Shown piece after piece: positions 22,799-31,762 of a DNA stretch of 64,000 nt. The stretch comes from Streptomyces sp. NBC_01788 (lineage in GTDB: Bacteria; Actinomycetota; Actinomycetes; Streptomycetales; Streptomycetaceae), in contig NZ_CP109090.1 in assembly GCF_035917575.1 (NCBI RefSeq), forward strand, positions 4,278,001 through 4,342,000, in the 5' to 3' direction. Positions within the stretch are counted from its first letter, which is position 1, and every line of letters starts with the position of its first letter. The notes under the pieces are model-generated. The model saw nothing but the letters and a program-made list of their open reading frames with translations. It had not been told where the DNA came from and ran no database searches. The position numbers and the translations under genes are program-made.

Positions 22799-23772
22799 GA
22801 CATCCCCTGCTTTCGCAGCTCGGTCGCCAGTTCGTACAGGCCCGCCAGGTCCATGCCCTCGGCGAGCAGCGGCAGTTCGTGCAGGGGCAGACCCAGCTCG
22901 CTCAGCACGGACCGCTGCTCCTCCTCCAGCGTGTAACGCTCGGCGTACTCCTCGGCCTGTTCCAGCAGCGGTCCCACCAGCCGCTCGGCGTTCTGGCCGC
23001 GCCGCGCTCCGCCGAGCCCGGCGGAGGACAGCGACCGGGCGAGCGCGGTGCGCGAAGTGGTCCGTACGAGTTCCAGGTCGTCCGCGTCCAGCATCTGCGG
23101 GCGCACCATGTTCACGATGATGCGGCCCACCGGCAGCCGGGCGGCGCGCAGTTCGGCGATGCCGTCGACGGTCTCCTGGACCGGCATCTCCTCCAGCAGC
23201 GCCACCAGGTGCACGGCCGTCTCGGGCGACTTCAGCACCCGCATCACCGCCTGGGCCTGATTGTGTATCGGGCCGATCTTCGCCAGGCCCGCCACCTCGT
23301 CGTTGACGTTGAGGAAGCGGGTGATGCGCCCGGTGGGCGGCGCGTCCATGATCACGTAGTCGTAGACGAACCGGCCGTCGCGGTCCTTGCGCCGTACCGC
23401 CTCGCACGCCTTGCCGGTCAGCAGGACGTCTCTGAGTCCGGGCGCGACGGTGGTGGCGAAGTCGATGGCGCCGAGCTTCTTCAGGGCCCGGCCGGCACCA
23501 CCCAGCTTGTAGAACATCTGGAGGTAGTCCAGCAGGGCCAGTTCGGGGTCTATGGCCAGCGCGTACACCTCCCCGCCCCCGGGAGCGACTGCGATCTTCC
23601 GTTCCTCGTAGGGCAGCGCCTCCGTTTCGAAGAGCTGTGCGATGCCCTGCCGGCCCTCGACCTCGACGAGGAGCGTCCGCTTCCCCTCCGTGGCCAGGGC
23701 CAGCGCGAGGGCGGCGGCGACCGTCGTCTTTCCGGTCCCGCCCTTGCCGCTGACGACCTGGAGCCTGCTCAC
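22795..23772 (-). CDS. ArsA-like ATPase, first of a pair
   Basis: 325 residues with VSGKGGTGKTTVAAALALA at the very N-terminus (deviant Walker A with signature Lys), LLVEVEGRQGIAQLF where ArsA/Get3 has the Switch I Asp, and YVIMDAPPTGRITRFLN (Switch II, about 143). The replacement of the DPA motif by EGR separates it from its neighbour, so the two are not recent duplicates and probably form a heteromer. Translationally coupled ATGA overlap with the second gene. Probable membrane-targeting or chaperone ATPase (inference). Confidence 0.85.
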   Translation of the reverse strand: MSRLQVVSGKGGTGKTTVAAALALALATEGKRTLLVEVEGRQGIAQLFETEALPYEERKIAVAPGGGEVYALAIDPELALLDYLQMFYKLGGAGRALKKLGAIDFATTVAPGLRDVLLTGKACEAVRRKDRDGRFVYDYVIMDAPPTGRITRFLNVNDEVAGLAKIGPIHNQAQAVMRVLKSPETAVHLVALLEEMPVQETVDGIAELRAARLPVGRIIVNMVRPQMLDADDLELVRTTSRTALARSLSSAGLGGARRGQNAERLVGPLLEQAEEYAERYTLEEEQRSVLSELGLPLHELPLLAEGMDLAGLYELATELRKQGMS

Positions 23773-23878
23773 GTATTCGAGACTAACCAGTTCGCGCTCG
23801 GGTCACGCGGGAGGCTGTGGACAACCGCGCCGTGGTCGGCCGCGTGGGCCGCCGGAGGCAGCGGATACAGTCGGCCCC

Positions 23879-24037
23879 ATGACCAAGTGGGAATACGCAA
23901 CCGTGCCGCTGCTCGTCCATGCCACGAAGCAGATTCTGGACACCTGGGGCGAGGACGGCTGGGAGCTCGTCCAGGTCGTGCCCGGACCGAACCCCGAGCA
24001 GCTGGTGGCCTACCTGAAGCGGGAGAAGCAGGCATGA
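23879..24037 (+). CDS. DUF4177-like small protein
   Basis: 52 residues, MTKWEYATVPLLVHATKQIL then DTWGEDGWELVQVVPG. The pattern WEY.t...... L...G.dGWELV.v is that of DUF4177. No known function. Its last 4 bp overlap the start of the RidA gene, so the two are co-translated; divergent from the ArsA-like pair. Widely kept in Streptomyces at this position. Confidence 0.8.
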   Translation: MTKWEYATVPLLVHATKQILDTWGEDGWELVQVVPGPNPEQLVAYLKREKQA

Positions 24038-24498
24038 GCGCGGTCGAGGCGAGGCTGGCGGAGTTGGGCCTGAGGCTGCCGGAGGTCGTGCCGCCGCTGG
24101 CCGCGTACCAGCCGGCCGTGCGGTCCGGCGTGTACGTCTACACCGCGGGACAGCTGCCGATGGTGGAGGGCAAGCTCCCGGTCACCGGCAAGGTGGGCCT
24201 GGAGGTCACCCCGGAGGAGGCCAAGGACCTGGCGCGCACCTGCGCGCTCAACGCCCTTGCGGCCGTCAAGTCCGTCGCGGGCGACCTGGACCGTGTCGCA
24301 CGCGTGGTGAAGGTCGTGGGCTTCGTCGCCTCGGCGGCGGACTTCACCGGCCAGCCCGGGGTCGTCAACGGCGCCAGCGAGCTGCTGGCCGAGGTCCTCG
24401 GGGAGAAGGGCGTGCACGCGCGCAGCGCGGTCGGCGTCGCGGTGCTGCCGCTGGACGCGCCCGTGGAGGTGGAGATCCAGGTCGAGCTGGAGCCGTAG
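24034..24498 (+). CDS. RidA/YjgF family protein
   Basis: 154 residues, the single-domain RidA fold: YVYTAGQLPMVEGKLPVTGK, CALNALAAVKSVAGDLDRV, VVKVVGFVASAADF and HARSAVGVAVLPLDAPVEVE. True RidA enamine/imine deaminases have a catalytic Arg in RxxxxxxxLP; here RSAVGVAVLPL provides it, so deaminase activity is possible. It would remove reactive imines from amino-acid metabolism. Coupled to the DUF4177-like gene upstream and followed by a Nudix gene 71 bp later. Confidence 0.88.
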   Translation: MSAVEARLAELGLRLPEVVPPLAAYQPAVRSGVYVYTAGQLPMVEGKLPVTGKVGLEVTPEEAKDLARTCALNALAAVKSVAGDLDRVARVVKVVGFVASAADFTGQPGVVNGASELLAEVLGEKGVHARSAVGVAVLPLDAPVEVEIQVELEP

Positions 24499-24569
24499 GC
24501 GGAGCCCTGAACCGGCTCTGACCTCGGCCACCTCTCGAACATTCGCTCACCAGGGGATAGCCTCCGCCC

Positions 24570-25439
24570 ATGGCGAATGGGCAGTGGTTTCCCCCGGACT
24601 GGCCGGACCGTATCCGCGCGCTCGCGGACGGCACCCTCACACCGGTGACGCCGAAGCGCGCGGCCACCGTCATGCTCCTGAAGGAGACCGGGCCCGGCCC
24701 CGCGGTGCACATGCTGCGCAGACGCGCCTCCATGGCCTTCGCCGGAGGCGCGTACGCGTACCCGGGCGGTGGCGTCGACCCCCGTGACGACGACCACCAC
24801 GTCCGCTGGGCGGGGCCCTCGCGCGCGTGGTGGGCCGATCGCCTCGGCGTCGACGAGAAGGAGGCCCAGGCGATCGTCTGCGCGGCCGTCCGCGAGACGT
24901 ACGAGGAGGCCGGCGTCCTGCTCGCAGGGCCCGGCGCGGACAGTGTCGTCGGCGACACCACGGGTGCCGACTGGGAGGCCGACCGCGCCGCCCTGGTCGC
25001 CCGTGAGCTGTCGTTCGCGGAGTTCCTGGACCGCCGGGGCCTGGTCCTGCGCTCGGACCTGCTGGGCGCCTGGACCCGCTGGATCACCCCCGAGTTCGAG
25101 CCCCGCCGCTACGACACCTGGTTCTTCGTGGCCGCGCTCCCCGAGGGCCAGCGCACCCGGAACGCCTCCACGGAGGCCGACCGCACGGTGTGGATCAGGC
25201 CCGTGGAGGCGGCGGCCGCGTACGACCGGGGCGAGCTGCTGATGATGCCGCCCACCATCGCCACCCTGCGCCAGCTGATGCCCTGCGGCAGCCCCGTCGA
25301 GGCGCTCGCCGCCGCACGGTCCCGTGATCTGACCCCCGTGCTCGCGCAGGCCCGCCTGGTGGACGGCGAGGTGGTCCTGACCTGGCCGGGGCACGACGAG
25401 TTCACCCAGCACGTCCCGAGCGGCACGGCGCGCGCGTGA
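24570..25439 (+). CDS. Nudix hydrolase family protein
   Basis: 289 residues. The N-terminal part reads AATVMLLKETGPGPAVHMLRR and FAGGAYAYPGGGVDPRD, then an insertion, then AVRETYEEAGVLL, the REx2EE core of the Nudix box (about 108-119). The long insertion between the Gly and RE elements is typical of the NUDT19-like branch. The usual strict spacing is lost, so substrate cannot be read from the box. It probably hydrolyses a nucleoside- or CoA-diphosphate compound. Followed by an MBL-fold gene 43 bp downstream, as in related genomes, where both resemble eukaryotic NUDT/LACTB2-type pairs. Confidence 0.8.
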   Translation: MANGQWFPPDWPDRIRALADGTLTPVTPKRAATVMLLKETGPGPAVHMLRRRASMAFAGGAYAYPGGGVDPRDDDHHVRWAGPSRAWWADRLGVDEKEAQAIVCAAVRETYEEAGVLLAGPGADSVVGDTTGADWEADRAALVARELSFAEFLDRRGLVLRSDLLGAWTRWITPEFEPRRYDTWFFVAALPEGQRTRNASTEADRTVWIRPVEAAAAYDRGELLMMPPTIATLRQLMPCGSPVEALAAARSRDLTPVLAQARLVDGEVVLTWPGHDEFTQHVPSGTARA

Positions 25440-25482
25440 GCCGCCGCTCCCGTCGGACCGACGTCCAGGAAGGCCTCCTCGC

Positions 25483-26313
25483 ATGACGGACGCAGCAGCG
25501 CTGCCCGGACAGCCCCGGGGCGGCGCACTGGCCGGGCCCGCCACCGCGCGGGCCGTCAACGTCCTCGCGCCGAACGCGTCCCCCATGACCCTGGACGGCA
25601 CCAACACCTGGATCGTCTCGGAGCCGGACTCCGACCTGGCCGTCGTGATCGACCCGGGGCCGCTGGACGAGGGCCACCTGGCCCAGGTGGCCGCCACCGC
25701 CGAGGAAGCGGACAAGCGGATCGCGCTGACCCTGCTGACGCACGGCCATCCCGACCACGCCGAGGGCGCCGCCCGCTTCGCCGAGCTGACCCGTACGCGC
25801 GTGCGTGCGCTCGATCCGGCCCTGCGGCTGGGCGACGAGGGGCTGGGCGCGGGGGACGTGATCAAGGTGGGCGGGCTGGAGCTGCGGGTCGTACCGACCC
25901 CGGGCCATACCGCCGACTCCCTCTGCTTCCACCTGCCTGCCGACCGCGCCGTGCTCACAGGCGACACGATCCTGGGCCGCGGCACGACCGTCGTCGCGCA
26001 CCCCGACGGCCGTCTCGGTGACTACCTGGACTCGCTGCGGCGGCTCAGGTCCCTCACGGTCGACGACGGCGTCCACACGGTCCTGCCCGGCCACGGGCCC
26101 GTCCTGGAGGACGCCCAGGGCGCCGTCGAGTTCTACCTCGCCCACCGGGCCCACCGGCTCGCCCAGGTCGAGACGGCCGTCGAGGCCGGTCACCGGACCC
26201 CGTCCCAGGTCGTCGCGCACGTGTACGCCGACGTGGACCGCTCCCTGTGGCCGGCCGCCGAGCTGTCGGTGCGCGCCCAGCTGGAGTACCTGCGGGGGCA
26301 CGGTCTCATCTGA
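25483..26313 (+). CDS. MBL-fold metallo-hydrolase, LACTB2-like
   Basis: 276 residues. LLTHGHPDHAEGA is the HxHxDH zinc motif (about 86), VVPTPGHTADSLCF the third zinc His (about 143), LTGDTILGRGTTVV the bridging Asp (about 162) and VLPGHGPVLED the last His (about 203). The C-terminal 70 residues form the helical extension (HRAHRLAQVETAVEAG) seen in LACTB2-type enzymes, which can be endoribonucleases or thioesterases. Probably in one transcription unit with the Nudix gene. A strong palindrome ends the unit. Confidence 0.85.
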   Translation: MTDAAALPGQPRGGALAGPATARAVNVLAPNASPMTLDGTNTWIVSEPDSDLAVVIDPGPLDEGHLAQVAATAEEADKRIALTLLTHGHPDHAEGAARFAELTRTRVRALDPALRLGDEGLGAGDVIKVGGLELRVVPTPGHTADSLCFHLPADRAVLTGDTILGRGTTVVAHPDGRLGDYLDSLRRLRSLTVDDGVHTVLPGHGPVLEDAQGAVEFYLAHRAHRLAQVETAVEAGHRTPSQVVAHVYADVDRSLWPAAELSVRAQLEYLRGHGLI

Positions 26314-26351
26314 CGGTCGGCGACGAGCCCCGGACCGCTGCCGACGGCGAA

Positions 26352-26377
26352 GGCCCCGTCCCGGCCGGGACGGGGCC
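26352..26377. terminator. 26-bp perfect palindrome between MBL gene and crp
   Basis: GGCCCCGTCCCGG (26352-26364) followed directly by its complement, placed between converging genes; a bidirectional terminator. Confidence 0.8.
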
Positions 26378-26398
26378 CTCGAGGACCGCGGGAACGGG

Positions 26399-27073
26399 TC
26401 AGCGCGAGCGCTTCGCGAGGCGCTCCACGTCGAGCAGGATCACCGCGCGGGCCTCCAGACGGAGCCAGCCGCGCTGGGCGAAGTCGGCCAGGGCCTTGTT
26501 CACGGTCTCACGGGAGGCGCCGACCAGCTGGGCCAGCTCCTCCTGGGTGAGGTCGTGCACCACGTGGATGCCCTCCTCGGACTGCACGCCGAAGCGGCGG
26601 GAGAGGTCCAGCAGGGCACGGGCGACACGGCCCGGAACATCGGAGAAGACCAGGTCCGACATCTGGTCGTTGGTCTTGCGCAGGCGCCGGGCGACGGCGC
26701 GCAGCAGGGCGCCCGCCACCTCGGGCCGCACGTTCAGCCAGGGCTGGAGGTCGCCGTGGCCGAGGGCGAGCATCTTGACCTCGGTCAGCGCGGTCGCGGT
26801 CGCGGTGCGCGGGCCCGGGTCGAACAGCGACAGCTCGCCGATGAGCTCGCCGGGACCGACGACGGCCAGCATGTTCTCGCGGCCGTCCGGGGACGTGCGG
26901 TGCAGCTTGACCTTGCCCTCGGTGACCACGTAGAGCCGGTCACCCGGGTCGCCCTCGTGGAACAACGAGTCGCCTCGTGCGAGTGTCACCTCCGTCATGG
27001 AGGCGCGAAGCTCCGCGGCCTGCTCGTCGTCGAGCGCCGCGAAGAGCGGATTGCGCCGCAGAACGTCGTCCAC
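26399..27073 (-). CDS. crp: Crp, cAMP receptor protein-type regulator
   Basis: 224 residues from GTG 27073 (GGAGAG upstream), giving VDDVLRRNPLF, which matches Streptomyces Crp; a 23-residue extension is possible but unlikely. The cyclic-nucleotide domain shows GDSLFHEGDPGDRLYVV, ENMLAVVGPGELIGELSLF and PRTATATALTEV, the cAMP pocket. The helix-turn-helix is LTQEELAQLVGASRETVNKAL (about 176-195). In S. coelicolor Crp controls germination, development and many antibiotic clusters. A sequence matching its own target lies about 90 bp upstream of the start. Confidence 0.95.
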   Translation of the reverse strand: MDDVLRRNPLFAALDDEQAAELRASMTEVTLARGDSLFHEGDPGDRLYVVTEGKVKLHRTSPDGRENMLAVVGPGELIGELSLFDPGPRTATATALTEVKMLALGHGDLQPWLNVRPEVAGALLRAVARRLRKTNDQMSDLVFSDVPGRVARALLDLSRRFGVQSEEGIHVVHDLTQEELAQLVGASRETVNKALADFAQRGWLRLEARAVILLDVERLAKRSR

Positions 27074-27163
27074 GAGTTCTCTCCTTGTCGACCTGCTCAG
27101 AGGATCTTGCTCCCCCGTGTGCCAGGGGTCCGTGTTCCCCATTTTGCCGGACGGTCCAAACAG

Positions 27164-27177
27164 TGTGATCTGTCACA
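27164..27177. promoter_or_regulatory. Probable Crp binding site in the crp-nth intergenic region
   Basis: TGTGATCTGTCACA is a 14-bp palindrome containing GTG-N6-CAC (27165-27176), the Streptomyces Crp consensus. It lies about 91 bp upstream of crp and about 100 bp before nth, so it could serve autoregulation and nth control. Confidence 0.65.
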
Positions 27178-27279
27178 AGGATGCCGCACAGGTGTGCACG
27201 TTTACGCGGCAGGGGGCCAATCGGGGGCCGATCTCGGGGGTCCGGAGCGGATGTCGGTGCTGGGCTTTAGGCTGGCCGG

Positions 27280-28344
27280 GTGTCCAAATCGCCGGTGAGA
27301 GCGCAGGCCGAGGGGGCTGGGCGGGTGGTTGTACGTGAGGATTCCGCTGTGGGCGAACAAGAGTCCGGCGATGGAACGAACATGGCAAAAGCGGCGAAAA
27401 AGGCACCCTTGAAGAAGGGTGCGGCTGGGAAGAAGGCGCCCTCCGCCAGGAGCGCGGCCCCCGTCAGCAAGGCCGTGGCACCGAAGAAGGTGACGGTCGC
27501 GCCGAAGAAGGCCACCGCCGCCGTCAAGAAGGCCGCGCCGGCGAAGACGCTCGCCCCGAAGCCGCCGAAGAACGAGTCGCGCACGGCCCTGGTCCGCCGG
27601 GCCCGCCGTATCAACCGCGAGCTCGCCGAGGTGTACCCCTACGCCCACCCGGAACTGGACTTCGAGAACCCCTTCCAGCTGCTGGTCGCCACGGTCCTGT
27701 CGGCCCAGACCACGGACCTGCGGGTCAACCAGACCACGCCCGGGCTGTTCGCCAGGTACCCCACCCCCGAGGACCTCGCCGCCGCGAACCCCGAGGAGGT
27801 CGAGGAGATCCTCCGGCCCACCGGCTTCTTCCGGGCCAAGACCAAGTCGGTGATAGGCCTGTCCAAGGCGCTGGCGGAGGAGTTCGGCGGCGAGGTCCCG
27901 GGGCGGCTCGAGGACCTCGTCAAGCTTCCCGGCGTCGGTCGCAAGACCGCCTTCGTGGTCCTCGGCAACGCCTTCGGCCGGCCCGGCCTGACCGTGGACA
28001 CGCACTTCCAGCGGCTGGTGCGGCGCTGGCAGTGGACCGAGGAGACCGAGCCCGACAAGATCGAGGCCGCCGTCGCCGCGCTCTTCCCCAAGAGCGACTG
28101 GACGATGCTCTCGCACCACGTGATCTTCCACGGCCGCCGCATCTGCCACGCCCGCAAGCCCGCGTGCGGCGCCTGCCCGATCGCCCCGCTCTGCCCGGCC
28201 TACGGCGAGGGCGAGACGGACCCGGAGAAGGCGAAGAAGCTGCTGAAGTACGAGAAGGGCGGCTTCCCCGGCCAGCGCCTCAAGCCGCCGCAGTCCTACC
28301 TGGACGCGGGCGGCCGGCCGGCACCGCCGCTGGGGGCCGGATGA
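27280..28344 (+). CDS. nth: Endonuclease III with Lys/Ala-rich N-terminal tail
   Basis: 354 residues from GTG 27280; a TAGGCT box ends 6 bp before it, so a leaderless transcript is possible. ATG 27382 would give a 320-residue form. Residues 35-90 are Lys/Ala/Pro-rich repeats ([15 protein letters not shown]) not found in the E. coli enzyme. The core has [12 protein letters not shown], the helix-hairpin-helix [13 protein letters not shown] with catalytic Lys near 222, VDTHFQRL with Asp near 240, and the [4Fe-4S] motif C-x6-C-x2-C-x5-C in [17 protein letters not shown]. It removes oxidised pyrimidines and nicks the abasic site. Divergent from crp. Confidence 0.92.
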   Translation: MSKSPVRAQAEGAGRVVVREDSAVGEQESGDGTNMAKAAKKAPLKKGAAGKKAPSARSAAPVSKAVAPKKVTVAPKKATAAVKKAAPAKTLAPKPPKNESRTALVRRARRINRELAEVYPYAHPELDFENPFQLLVATVLSAQTTDLRVNQTTPGLFARYPTPEDLAAANPEEVEEILRPTGFFRAKTKSVIGLSKALAEEFGGEVPGRLEDLVKLPGVGRKTAFVVLGNAFGRPGLTVDTHFQRLVRRWQWTEETEPDKIEAAVAALFPKSDWTMLSHHVIFHGRRICHARKPACGACPIAPLCPAYGEGETDPEKAKKLLKYEKGGFPGQRLKPPQSYLDAGGRPAPPLGAG

Positions 28345-28473
28345 CACCGGCGGAACGATCTCGGTGCCGTCGGGCGTTGGACACGGCGGGATGCCGAGGG
28401 GCTCGGACGCGCGACACGGCAGGACCCCGAGGGGTACTGCTGGACGGCGGGCAGGGCGGCGAGGGGAACGGGG

Positions 28474-29184
28474 GTGGCGATGACGCGGGCCAGTGAGGCG
28501 AGCGGGACGCAGGGCGGCTCGGTGGCGCTCAGCAGGGAAGGGCTGCCCGGCTGGCTCGAGCCGGTCGCACGTGTGGCCGAGACGGTCCGGCCGGTCCAGT
28601 TGAGCCGCTTCCTGCCGCCGAAGGACGGCGCGGGGCGCCAGTCCGCCGTCCTGATCCTCTTCGGCGAGGCCGAGCGCGGGCCCGAGCTGCTGCTCATGGA
28701 GCGGGCGAGCTCGCTGCGCTCGCACGCCGGCCAGCCGTCGTTCCCCGGCGGGGCGCTCGACCCCGAGGACGGCGACCCGCAGGGCGAGGGCCCGCTGCGG
28801 GCCGCACTGCGCGAGGCCGAGGAGGAGACCGGGCTCGAACCGGGCGGGGTCCAGCTGTTCGGCGCGCTGCCCCGGCTGTACATCCCGGTCAGCGGCTTCG
28901 TGGTCACGCCCGTGCTCGGCTGGTGGCGCGAGCCCAGCCCGGTGGGCGTCGTCGACCCTGCGGAGACCGCACGCGTGTTCACCGTGCCCGTGGCGGATCT
29001 CACGAACCCCGACAACCGGGCCACGACCGTCCATCCCAGCGGCCACCGAGGTCCGGCATTCCTGGTCGAATCGGCCCTTGTGTGGGGCTTCACCGCCGGG
29101 ATCATCGACCGCGTGCTCCACTACGCGGGCTGGGAGCTGCCCTGGGACCGCGACAAGCAGGTCCCGCTCGACTGGGGGTCGTGA
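28474..29184 (+). CDS. CoA-type Nudix hydrolase
   Basis: 236 residues from GTG 28474 (GAGGGGAACGGGG upstream; ATG 28480 also possible). LLLMERASSLRSHAGQPSFP is the CoA-pyrophosphatase signature (UPF0035) and overlaps GGALDPEDGD; the Nudix box continues as LREAEEETGLEPGG. Members split CoA or its derivatives into phosphopantetheine and 3',5'-ADP. The box is intact, so it should be active. It follows nth on the same strand and precedes the MarP-like protease. Confidence 0.88.
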   Translation: MAMTRASEASGTQGGSVALSREGLPGWLEPVARVAETVRPVQLSRFLPPKDGAGRQSAVLILFGEAERGPELLLMERASSLRSHAGQPSFPGGALDPEDGDPQGEGPLRAALREAEEETGLEPGGVQLFGALPRLYIPVSGFVVTPVLGWWREPSPVGVVDPAETARVFTVPVADLTNPDNRATTVHPSGHRGPAFLVESALVWGFTAGIIDRVLHYAGWELPWDRDKQVPLDWGS

Positions 29185-29283
29185 CAGGGTGGGCACCGCT
29201 GCGGTGCTCCCGGGGGGCGGAACTCCAGGAAGACACCGGCCGGCCTGGGGTGATGGGAACATGATGAGGCGAGGCTCGACGCG

Positions 29284-30483
29284 GTGAACGTGCTGGACAT
29301 CCTGCTGCTGATCGCCGCCGCGTGGTTCGCGGTCGTGGGCTATCGCCAGGGATTCGTCGTCGGCATCCTGTCGGTGATCGGCTTCCTGGGCGGCGGTCTC
29401 CTCGCCGTCTACACGCTCCCGGTGATCTGGGACGCGATGACGGACAACACGCCGGTCAGCACCACCGCGGCCGTCGTCGCGGTCATCGTCGTGATCGTCT
29501 GCGCCTCGATCGGCCAGGCCCTGACCACCCACCTCGGCAGCAAGCTGCGCGTGTACATCACCTGGTCACCGGCCCGTGCCCTGGACGCGACCGGCGGCGC
29601 CCTGGTCAACGTCGTCGCCATGCTGCTGGTCGCCTGGCTGATCGGCTCGGCCCTCGGCGGCACGACGATACCGACGCTGGGCAAGGAGGTGCGCAACTCC
29701 CGGGTGCTGCTCGGAGTCTCCGAGGTGCTGCCCGCGCAGGCCGACACCTGGTTCGCGGACTTCACCTCCGTCCTCGCGCAGAACGGCTTCCCGCAGGTCT
29801 TCAGCCCGTTCGCCAACGAGCCCATCACCGACGTGCAGCCCCCGGATCCGGCGCTGGCGAACAGCGTCGTCGCCCTGCGCGCCAAGCAGTCCGTCGTCAA
29901 AGTCATGGGCACCGCGCGCAGTTGCGGCAAGGTGCTGGAGGGCAGCGGCTTCGTCTTCGGCAACCGCCGCGTCATGACCAACGCGCACGTCGTGGGCGGG
30001 GTCGACGAACCCACCGTGCAGATAGGCGGCGAGGGGCGGAAGTACGACGCCACCGTCGTCCTGTACGACTGGCACCGCGACATCGCCGTGCTCGACGTGC
30101 CGGACCTGAAGGCACCGGCCCTGAAGTTCACCGGCACGGACGCGCACAGCGGCGACGGCGCGATCGTCGCCGGCTTCCCGGAGAACGGGTCGTACGACGT
30201 CCGGGCCGCGCGGGTGCGCGGCCGCATCACGGCCAGCGGCCCGGACATCTACCACCGCGGCACTGTGCGCCGGGACGTCTACTCGCTGTACACGACCGTG
30301 CGCCAGGGCAACTCCGGCGGCCCGCTGCTCACGACCGACGGCAAGGTGTACGGGGTGGTGTTCGCCAAGTCCCTCGACGACGCCGACACCGGCTACGCGC
30401 TCACGATCGACGAGATCCAGCAGGACATCGCGCGGGGTCGTACCGCGGACCAGCAGGTGGGCAGCGACGACTGCGCGCTGTAG
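29284..30483 (+). CDS. MarP-family membrane serine protease (CvpA + trypsin-like)
   Basis: 399 residues. Four N-terminal membrane helices (about 4-125) resemble CvpA: LDILLLIAAAWFAVVGYRQG, VVAVIVVIVCASIGQAL and others. The extracytoplasmic trypsin-like domain has the triad H235 (MTNAHVVGG), D266 (HRDIAVLD) and S344 (RQGNSGGPLL). Cysteines near 220 and at the C-terminus (DDCAL) could form a disulfide, as in Mycobacterium MarP. MarP protects the cell at low pH and cleaves envelope enzymes in mycobacteria; here the client is unknown. Full length. Confidence 0.88.
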   Translation: MNVLDILLLIAAAWFAVVGYRQGFVVGILSVIGFLGGGLLAVYTLPVIWDAMTDNTPVSTTAAVVAVIVVIVCASIGQALTTHLGSKLRVYITWSPARALDATGGALVNVVAMLLVAWLIGSALGGTTIPTLGKEVRNSRVLLGVSEVLPAQADTWFADFTSVLAQNGFPQVFSPFANEPITDVQPPDPALANSVVALRAKQSVVKVMGTARSCGKVLEGSGFVFGNRRVMTNAHVVGGVDEPTVQIGGEGRKYDATVVLYDWHRDIAVLDVPDLKAPALKFTGTDAHSGDGAIVAGFPENGSYDVRAARVRGRITASGPDIYHRGTVRRDVYSLYTTVRQGNSGGPLLTTDGKVYGVVFAKSLDDADTGYALTIDEIQQDIARGRTADQQVGSDDCAL

Positions 30484-30811
30484 ACCCTCCCGGCCGGTGC
30501 CGGGTCAGCTGCGGCTGTGACGCAGGCGTACGGAGACCCAGCGCGCTCGGCGGCGCAGGATGCGGGGAATGCCCACCCTTGGATCCGTGTCCGTCAGCTG
30601 CGGAGTGCCGCGCTGGTGGGAGTTGGGACCGTTCACCGAACGGCGGGTGCGTGCTACGTCGTTGTAGTCGTGCGTCCAGCCCATACCGGGACGTCTGCCC
30701 CCGCCCCATGGTCGATAACCGCCCGCGGACTCCCCAATTGGCCTATGCGCCGGGCAATTGGCAGTTCGCAGGACAGTTGTTCACGTTCGGATACCGGGCG
30801 CATCGGCCGGG
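30484..30811. other. Convergent gap with an inverted repeat
   Basis: 328 bp without a convincing gene. It contains CCAATTG (30734-30740) and CAATTGG (30755-30761) separated by 14 bp, and is lower in GC at its right end. It may be a terminator region or leftover coding sequence. Confidence 0.35.
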
Positions 30812-31762
30812 TCACCGATCCGGTTCGGGGTCTTTCAGCCAGTTGACCAGCTCCGTCGAGAACGCCACCGGGTCCTCTTCGTGCGGGAAGTGGCCGAGGC
30901 CGTCGAAGAGGCGCCAGCGGTAGGGGGCTTCGACGTACTCGCCCGAGCCGGCCGCGCTGCGGGTGCGCTGGACGGGGTCGAGGGAGCCGTGCAGATGCAG
31001 TGTCGGCACGCGCACCGGCCGCTTCATCCGGCGGTAGAACTGGATGCCGTCGGGCCGTGCCAGGGAGCGCACCAGCCAGCGGTACGGCTCGACGGAGCAA
31101 TGTGCCGTCGAGGGAATGCACATGGCGCGGCGGTAGGTCTCCACCGCCTCGTCGGCCGGCAGCCGCGGCCCCGACCAGTCCCGTACGAGCCGGGCCACCA
31201 GGGCGCCGTTGTCCGCGGTGAGCTGCCGCTCGGGGATCCAGGGCCGCTGGAACCCCCAGATGTAGGAACTCGCCGCGGTCTGCCGCACGTCCCCGAGCAT
31301 CGCCGAACGCCAGCGCCTGGGGTGCGGCATCGAGGCCACCGCGAGCCGCCGCACCAGCTTGGGGCGCATCGCGGCCGCCGTCCACGCCAGATAGCCGCCG
31401 AGGTCGTGGCCGACCAGCGCGGCGTCCGGCTCGCCGAGCGAGCGGACCACGCCGGTGATGTCCAGGGCGAGGTTGGCCGGGTCGTAACCGCGGGGCGTAC
31501 GGTCGCTGCCGCCCACGCCGCGCAGGTCCATCGCGACGGCCCGGAAACCGGCGTCGGCGAGGGCGACCAGCTGGTGCCGCCAGGTCCACCAGAACTGCGG
31601 GAAGCCGTGCAGCAGCAGGACCAGCGGTCCGTCGCCCAGCTCGGCGATGTGGAAGCGGGCGCCGTTGGCCGCGACGTCCCGGTGCGTCACCTTCCTGCCG
31701 CCGGGCAGGCCGATCCGGACGACCGGCGTCGATTGCGCCGAAGGGGTGGCGGGCTCCGTCAT
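30812..31762 (-). CDS. Alpha/beta hydrolase, epoxide hydrolase-like
   Basis: 316 residues from ATG 31762. LVLLLHGFPQFWWTWRHQL has the HGFP oxyanion motif (about 50-60); ALVGHDLGGYLAW has Asp as nucleophile (about 122), the mark of epoxide hydrolases and haloalkane dehalogenases rather than Ser esterases. VPTLHLHGSLDPV and LDGLGHFPHEEDP provide the acid and the catalytic His (about 293). The start overlaps the holin-like gene stop by 4 bp (ATGA). Substrate unknown. Confidence 0.85.
   Translation of the reverse strand: MTEPATPSAQSTPVVRIGLPGGRKVTHRDVAANGARFHIAELGDGPLVLLLHGFPQFWWTWRHQLVALADAGFRAVAMDLRGVGGSDRTPRGYDPANLALDITGVVRSLGEPDAALVGHDLGGYLAWTAAAMRPKLVRRLAVASMPHPRRWRSAMLGDVRQTAASSYIWGFQRPWIPERQLTADNGALVARLVRDWSGPRLPADEAVETYRRAMCIPSTAHCSVEPYRWLVRSLARPDGIQFYRRMKRPVRVPTLHLHGSLDPVQRTRSAAGSGEYVEAPYRWRLFDGLGHFPHEEDPVAFSTELVNWLKDPEPDR

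Noticed and set aside
30517..30846. Short plus-strand frame in the gap after the MarP-like gene
   Set aside because: Runs into the convergent hydrolase gene, has no motif and poor codon pattern.
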